From Lachnospiraceae bacterium UBA935 (lineage in GTDB: Bacteria > Bacillota > Clostridia > Lachnospirales > Lachnospiraceae): 64,000 nt of DNA. The notes under the pieces are model-generated. The model saw only the letters and a program-made list of their open reading frames with translations, had not been told where the DNA came from and made no database searches. The stretch spans positions 1-64,000 of the forward strand of contig DBDJ01000006.1 in NCBI GenBank assembly GCA_002293525.1, given 5' to 3'. The translations under genes were made by a program, and so were the position numbers. Positions 60,558-64,000 of this stretch are shown piece by piece. The stretch's first letter is position 1. Every line of letters begins with the position of its first letter.

Positions 60558-61784
60558 ATGTTGGAAATAATAAAGGGGGGCGTGACGGCGGCCGAGGGTT
60601 TTGAAGCGGCGGGCGCAGCAGCTTCCATTAAGTACGCGGGCCGTATGGATATGGCATTGGTTTATAGCGAGGCACCTTGCCGGGTCGCCGGTACTTTTAC
60701 CACCAATGTGGTGAAGGCGGCACCGGTGGTCTGGGATCAAAGAATCGTTGCCGGGAAACAGCCGGTGCATTGCGTGATTGTCAATGCCGGTATAGCGAAT
60801 GCCGCCACGGGACGGCAGGGCATGGAGGACTGTGAGCGGACGGCAAGGAAAGTGGCAGCTTGTCTTGGGATCGGGGAAGAGGCTGTGCTGATCGGCTCGA
60901 CGGGGGTGATCGGGAAGCAGCTTCCGATCGACAGGATCGAACGCGGGATAGAGATACTGGCCGGGTCAAAAGCGGGCAGTCTGGAGGCGGGGACTTTGGC
61001 AGCGGAAGCGATTATGACGACTGACACCCATTCCAAAGAGGCGGCGGTGCGGATCAGTCTGGGGGGAACTGCCGTGACTGTAGGCGGGATGTGCAAGGGA
61101 TCGGGCATGATCCATCCTGATATGTGCACGATGCTGGGATATGTGACTACCGATGCAGCGATTTCTACCGAGATGCTGACTAAAATGGTCAAGGAAGATG
61201 TGAGGGATACGTTCAATATGATATCGGTGGATGGCGATACTTCTACCAATGATACTTTGCTGGTATTGGCGAACGGTCTGGCCGGGAATGCGGAAATAAC
61301 GGATGAGGGGGATGATTATCAGATATTGGCGGAAGCCTTGCGTTATGTCAATGAAAGCCTGGCCAAAATGATGGCGGGCGACGGAGAGGGCGCTACCGCG
61401 TTGTTTGAAACCAAGGTGGTCAATGCGGCGTCAAAGGAGGATGCAAGATTGCTTGCAAAGTCGGTGATCGGTTCCAGCCTGACCAAGGCGGCGATCTTTG
61501 GCCATGATGCCAACTGGGGACGGATTCTGTGCGCGTTGGGGTATGCGGGCGTCGATTTCGATCCGGAGCGGGTGGATCTGTTTTTTGCAAGCCGGGCTGG
61601 CAGGATAGCGATCTGCAGGAATGGGGAAGCTTGTGGATATAGTGAAGAAGAGGCGACGGCGATTTTGTCGGAACCGGAAGTGACTGTTGTGGTCGATATG
61701 AAAATAGGTGAATCTTCAGCGACGGCATGGGGGTGTGACCTGACTTATGATTATGTCAGGATCAATGCTGATTATCGGAGCTGA
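60558..61784 (+). CDS. argJ: glutamate N-acetyltransferase/ornithine acetyltransferase
   Basis: I start at ATG 60558, where the family text begins (MLEIIKGGVTAAEGFEAAG); an in-frame GTG 54 bp earlier is the alternative. The 408-aa precursor cleaves itself before the Thr in CTMLGYVTTDA to form two subunits. It transfers the acetyl group from N-acetylornithine to glutamate, the cyclic route of arginine synthesis. Other motifs: GTFTTNVVKAAPV and NAGIANAATG. argB and argD follow; argC is not in the window. Confidence 0.95.
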   Translation: MLEIIKGGVTAAEGFEAAGAAASIKYAGRMDMALVYSEAPCRVAGTFTTNVVKAAPVVWDQRIVAGKQPVHCVIVNAGIANAATGRQGMEDCERTARKVAACLGIGEEAVLIGSTGVIGKQLPIDRIERGIEILAGSKAGSLEAGTLAAEAIMTTDTHSKEAAVRISLGGTAVTVGGMCKGSGMIHPDMCTMLGYVTTDAAISTEMLTKMVKEDVRDTFNMISVDGDTSTNDTLLVLANGLAGNAEITDEGDDYQILAEALRYVNESLAKMMAGDGEGATALFETKVVNAASKEDARLLAKSVIGSSLTKAAIFGHDANWGRILCALGYAGVDFDPERVDLFFASRAGRIAICRNGEACGYSEEEATAILSEPEVTVVVDMKIGESSATAWGCDLTYDYVRINADYRS

Positions 61785-61803
61785 TATATACACTGGCATT
61801 TCA

Positions 61804-61890
61804 GTGCCAATGGAAAAGAGCATTTAAGTGCATCAGGGGGAAAGCATTTTAGTGCATCAGGAGGAAAGAGCGTTTTAGTGCATCAGGAGG
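61804..61890 (+). repeat. about 27-bp tandem repeat that triplicates the argB ribosome-binding site
   Basis: The unit GAAAGAGC(A/G)TTTTAGTGCATCAGG-AGG occurs three times (about 61,813, 61,840 and 61,864). Each copy carries a GGGGG- or AGGAGG-type sequence; only the last is placed before the argB start. Confidence 0.85.
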
Positions 61891-61896
61891 ATGGTT

Positions 61897-62781
61897 ATGA
61901 GTGAAGTGTTAAAAAAGGCGGAGGTGCTGATCGAAGCCCTTCCTTATATTCAGCAGTTTAACCGCAAGGTGATCGTGGTGAAATATGGTGGCAGTGCCAT
62001 GAGCAACGTGGAATTGCAGAAAAATGTGATAAAAGATGTGACGTTGTTGAAGCTAGTCGGTTTTAAGCCAATTATTGTGCATGGCGGCGGCAAGGAAATC
62101 AGCAGGTGGGTCTCGATAACAGGAAAAGAAGCGGAGTTTGTCGGCGGACTACGGGTGACCGACCGGGAGACCATGGAGATCGCCGAGATGGTTTTGGGGA
62201 AGGTCAACAAGGATCTGGTTAATATGGTTCAGGAACTGAAAGTCAATGCCGTCGGCATCAGCGGCAAGGACGGCGGTCTGTTGCAAGCGACGAAAAAATA
62301 TCATGACGGACAGGATATCGGCTTTGTCGGTGAGGTCAGCCAAGTGAATCCCAAGATTTTGTGGGATCTTCTGGAGAAAGACTTTCTTCCGATCGTGTCA
62401 CCGGTCGGATATGATGAGGGATTCCAGACTTATAATATCAATGCGGATGATGCCGCCTGTGCCATAGCGAAGGCCATGGGTGCCGACAAACTGGTTTTTT
62501 TGACGGACATTGAAGGGCTTTATCGGGACATTCAGGACAAGTCTTCCTTTATTTCCCGGATTACCGTGAGCGCAGCGGAAGAACTGATTTCCGATGGGGT
62601 GATCGGCGGCGGTATGCTTCCCAAATTAAGCAACTGTACTAACGCGATTCGCAACGGGGTCAACCGGGTCCATATCTTGGACGGCCGGAGCCCGCACAGC
62701 TTGCTGCTGGAGATATTTACCAAGGAAGGTATTGGGACTGCCATTATTAATGATCAGGATGAGAGTTCTTTTACAATTTGA
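61897..62781 (+). CDS. argB: acetylglutamate kinase
   Basis: The start at ATG 61897 is chosen because AGGAGG lies 6 bp upstream; the ATG at 61891 touches that site. The 294-aa amino-acid kinase has VVKYGGSAM, IIVHGGGKEIS and LVFLTDIEGLY, and phosphorylates N-acetylglutamate. It is usually feedback-inhibited by arginine where argJ is present. The gene follows argJ and precedes argD in one direction. Confidence 0.95.
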   Translation: MSEVLKKAEVLIEALPYIQQFNRKVIVVKYGGSAMSNVELQKNVIKDVTLLKLVGFKPIIVHGGGKEISRWVSITGKEAEFVGGLRVTDRETMEIAEMVLGKVNKDLVNMVQELKVNAVGISGKDGGLLQATKKYHDGQDIGFVGEVSQVNPKILWDLLEKDFLPIVSPVGYDEGFQTYNINADDAACAIAKAMGADKLVFLTDIEGLYRDIQDKSSFISRITVSAAEELISDGVIGGGMLPKLSNCTNAIRNGVNRVHILDGRSPHSLLLEIFTKEGIGTAIINDQDESSFTI

Positions 62782-62842
62782 TGTCCTTGTTTTGACACCG
62801 TGATAATTTTGTGATATTTTACATAAATAGAAAGGCATGCTT

Positions 62843-64000
62843 ATGAAAAACTACATTGATCAGGCAGAGCAATATCTGCTTCATACCTATAACCGTTATC
62901 CGATTATCTGGGAGCGGGGGGAAGGTGTTTATCTTTATGATCTGACCGGCAAAAGATATCTTGACTTTGTTTCCGGTATCGGAGTATTTGCCCTTGGTTA
63001 CGGGGACAGCGCCTATAATGACGCGTTAAAAGAGCAGATCGACAAGATAACCCATACCTCGAACTATTATTATAATCTGCCGGCTATTGAAGCGGCGCGA
63101 CGGCTCGCAGAAAGTTCGGGGATGGACAGGGTCTTTTTTACAAACAGCGGGGCGGAAGCAGTGGAGGGTGCCATTAAGGCAGCCAGAAAATATGCTTATC
63201 TGAAGGACGGGCGGACGGATCATGAAATGATTGCCCTCAACCGCTCTTTCCATGGCCGGACCATGGGGGCTTTGTCGGTGACGGGAACACCAAAGTACCG
63301 GGAAGCCTTTGAACCGATGATCGGTCATATCCGATTCGCCGATATGAACGATTTTGACAGCATCCTGGCTGGGGTGACGGATGCTACCTGTGCGGTTTTG
63401 ATTGAGACGGTTCAGGGTGAAGGCGGTATTTATCCGGCTGAAGAAGGGTTTTTGAAGCAGGTGCAAAAGCTCTGTGAGGAAAGGGACATCCTGCTTATTC
63501 TGGATGAGATCCAATGCGGTATGGGGCGGACGGGCACGATGTTCGCCTGGCAGAGATTCGGCGTGAAGCCGGATATCATGACAACAGCCAAGGCTTTGGG
63601 CGGCGGCGTGCCGGTAGGTGCTTTTCTGATGACGGAGAAAGTGGCGGAACAGTCTTTGACGGCCGGAGACCACGGCAGCACCTATGGCGGCAATCCGCTG
63701 GCAGCAGCGGCTGTCAATAAAGTCCTGGAACTGTTCGCCAAGAAAGATATCCTGCGGCATGTAAACGAGGTGGCACCCCGGCTGGAGGCCGGCTTGGATG
63801 CGGTCGTACAGCAGCATAGCTATGCGGTGAGCCGAAGGGGTTCCGGCCTGCTTCAGGGCCTGGAATGCCGGGGACCGGTGGGAGGCATCATCGAAAAGGC
63901 ACTGGAAAAGGGATTGGTACTTATTAATGCCGGTCCTAATGTCATACGTTTTATCCCGCCGCTAGTTGTTACGGCGGCGCAGATAGAGGATATGCTGTCG
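62843..64000 (+). CDS. argD: acetylornithine aminotransferase (3' end outside window)
   Basis: ATG 62843 follows GAAAGGC. The 386 codons in the window cover almost the whole enzyme, which is usually about 395 aa; no stop is reached. It is a class III PLP-dependent aminotransferase: FTNSGAEAVEGAIKAARK, the PLP-binding Asp in LLILDEIQCGMGRTG, and the Schiff-base Lys in TTAKALGGGVPVGAF. It converts N-acetylglutamate semialdehyde to N-acetylornithine. Confidence 0.95.
   Translation, partial: MKNYIDQAEQYLLHTYNRYPIIWERGEGVYLYDLTGKRYLDFVSGIGVFALGYGDSAYNDALKEQIDKITHTSNYYYNLPAIEAARRLAESSGMDRVFFTNSGAEAVEGAIKAARKYAYLKDGRTDHEMIALNRSFHGRTMGALSVTGTPKYREAFEPMIGHIRFADMNDFDSILAGVTDATCAVLIETVQGEGGIYPAEEGFLKQVQKLCEERDILLILDEIQCGMGRTGTMFAWQRFGVKPDIMTTAKALGGGVPVGAFLMTEKVAEQSLTAGDHGSTYGGNPLAAAAVNKVLELFAKKDILRHVNEVAPRLEAGLDAVVQQHSYAVSRRGSGLLQGLECRGPVGGIIEKALEKGLVLINAGPNVIRFIPPLVVTAAQIEDMLS

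Overview
The window looks like chromosome of a spore-forming anaerobe of the Lachnospiraceae (Clostridia). Evidence: spoVAC and spoVAD germination genes, an alpha/beta-type small acid-soluble spore protein, a rubredoxin-fused flavin reductase next to rubrerythrin, DUF5685, DUF4364 and DUF5722 family proteins, Gram-positive ribosome-binding sites (AGGAGG type) and moderate GC in the core genes. Assignments come from reading motifs by eye; no database search was run.

Layout. 1-4.1 kb is a decayed, AT-rich accessory stretch: a membrane-anchored orphan, fragments of an Rhs/YD-repeat protein, the start of a TnpV-like transposon protein and other remnants. 4.1-9.4 kb carries spore and envelope genes (spoVAC and spoVAD, now divergent; a DUF1905 plus C39-like fusion; a zinc-ribbon membrane protein; DUF5685; a J-domain protein). 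A tRNA-Arg(ACG) with a clear promoter and terminator follows. 10-16.4 kb holds an unknown two-gene cassette, oxidative-stress genes, two broken genes, a CYTH protein, a DJ-1 family protein, a CBS protein and a SASP. 16.9-25.8 kb is the conserved protein quality-control run tig-clpP-clpX-lon-ysxC, then an AI-2E family permease, truA and vanZ. 25.8-34.1 kb mixes a cytoplasmic GH9 enzyme with small secreted or low-complexity proteins, a MerR regulator and a methyltransferase. 34.3-40 kb holds DNA-repair genes: a radical SAM/DNA-metabolism pair behind a LexA-box promoter, and a nuclease-helicase fusion. 40.7-50.7 kb is carbohydrate metabolism: GH13, a GH94 chitobiose-phosphorylase-like enzyme, a phosphohexomutase, a solute-binding lipoprotein and a DUF5722 glycosidase-like protein. 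51-56.4 kb carries an LRR remnant, an ABC exporter, a truncated TetR, DUF4364, DegV, a LytTR regulator and DUF1294. 56.4-64 kb is arginine biosynthesis: argG on the minus strand, argJ-argB-argD on the plus strand.

The most unusual material lies between argG and the argJBD side (57.69-58.73 kb). Two copies of a roughly 240-nt element lie in opposite orientations. They share an identical 69-nt core, but each is closed by its own different 33-34 bp stem, and an inner stem shows compensatory changes. The core contains two perfect hairpins that present GGA in the loop. The elements are flanked by arrays of 20-21 bp and 24 bp tandem repeats. A separate 303-nt multi-hairpin element, also closed by a 34-bp stem, lies upstream of tig (16,487-16,789). 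I regard these as candidate undescribed structured RNAs or palindromic mobile elements. Short tandem duplications are also common in intergenic spacers across the window, including a triplicated ribosome-binding site before argB.
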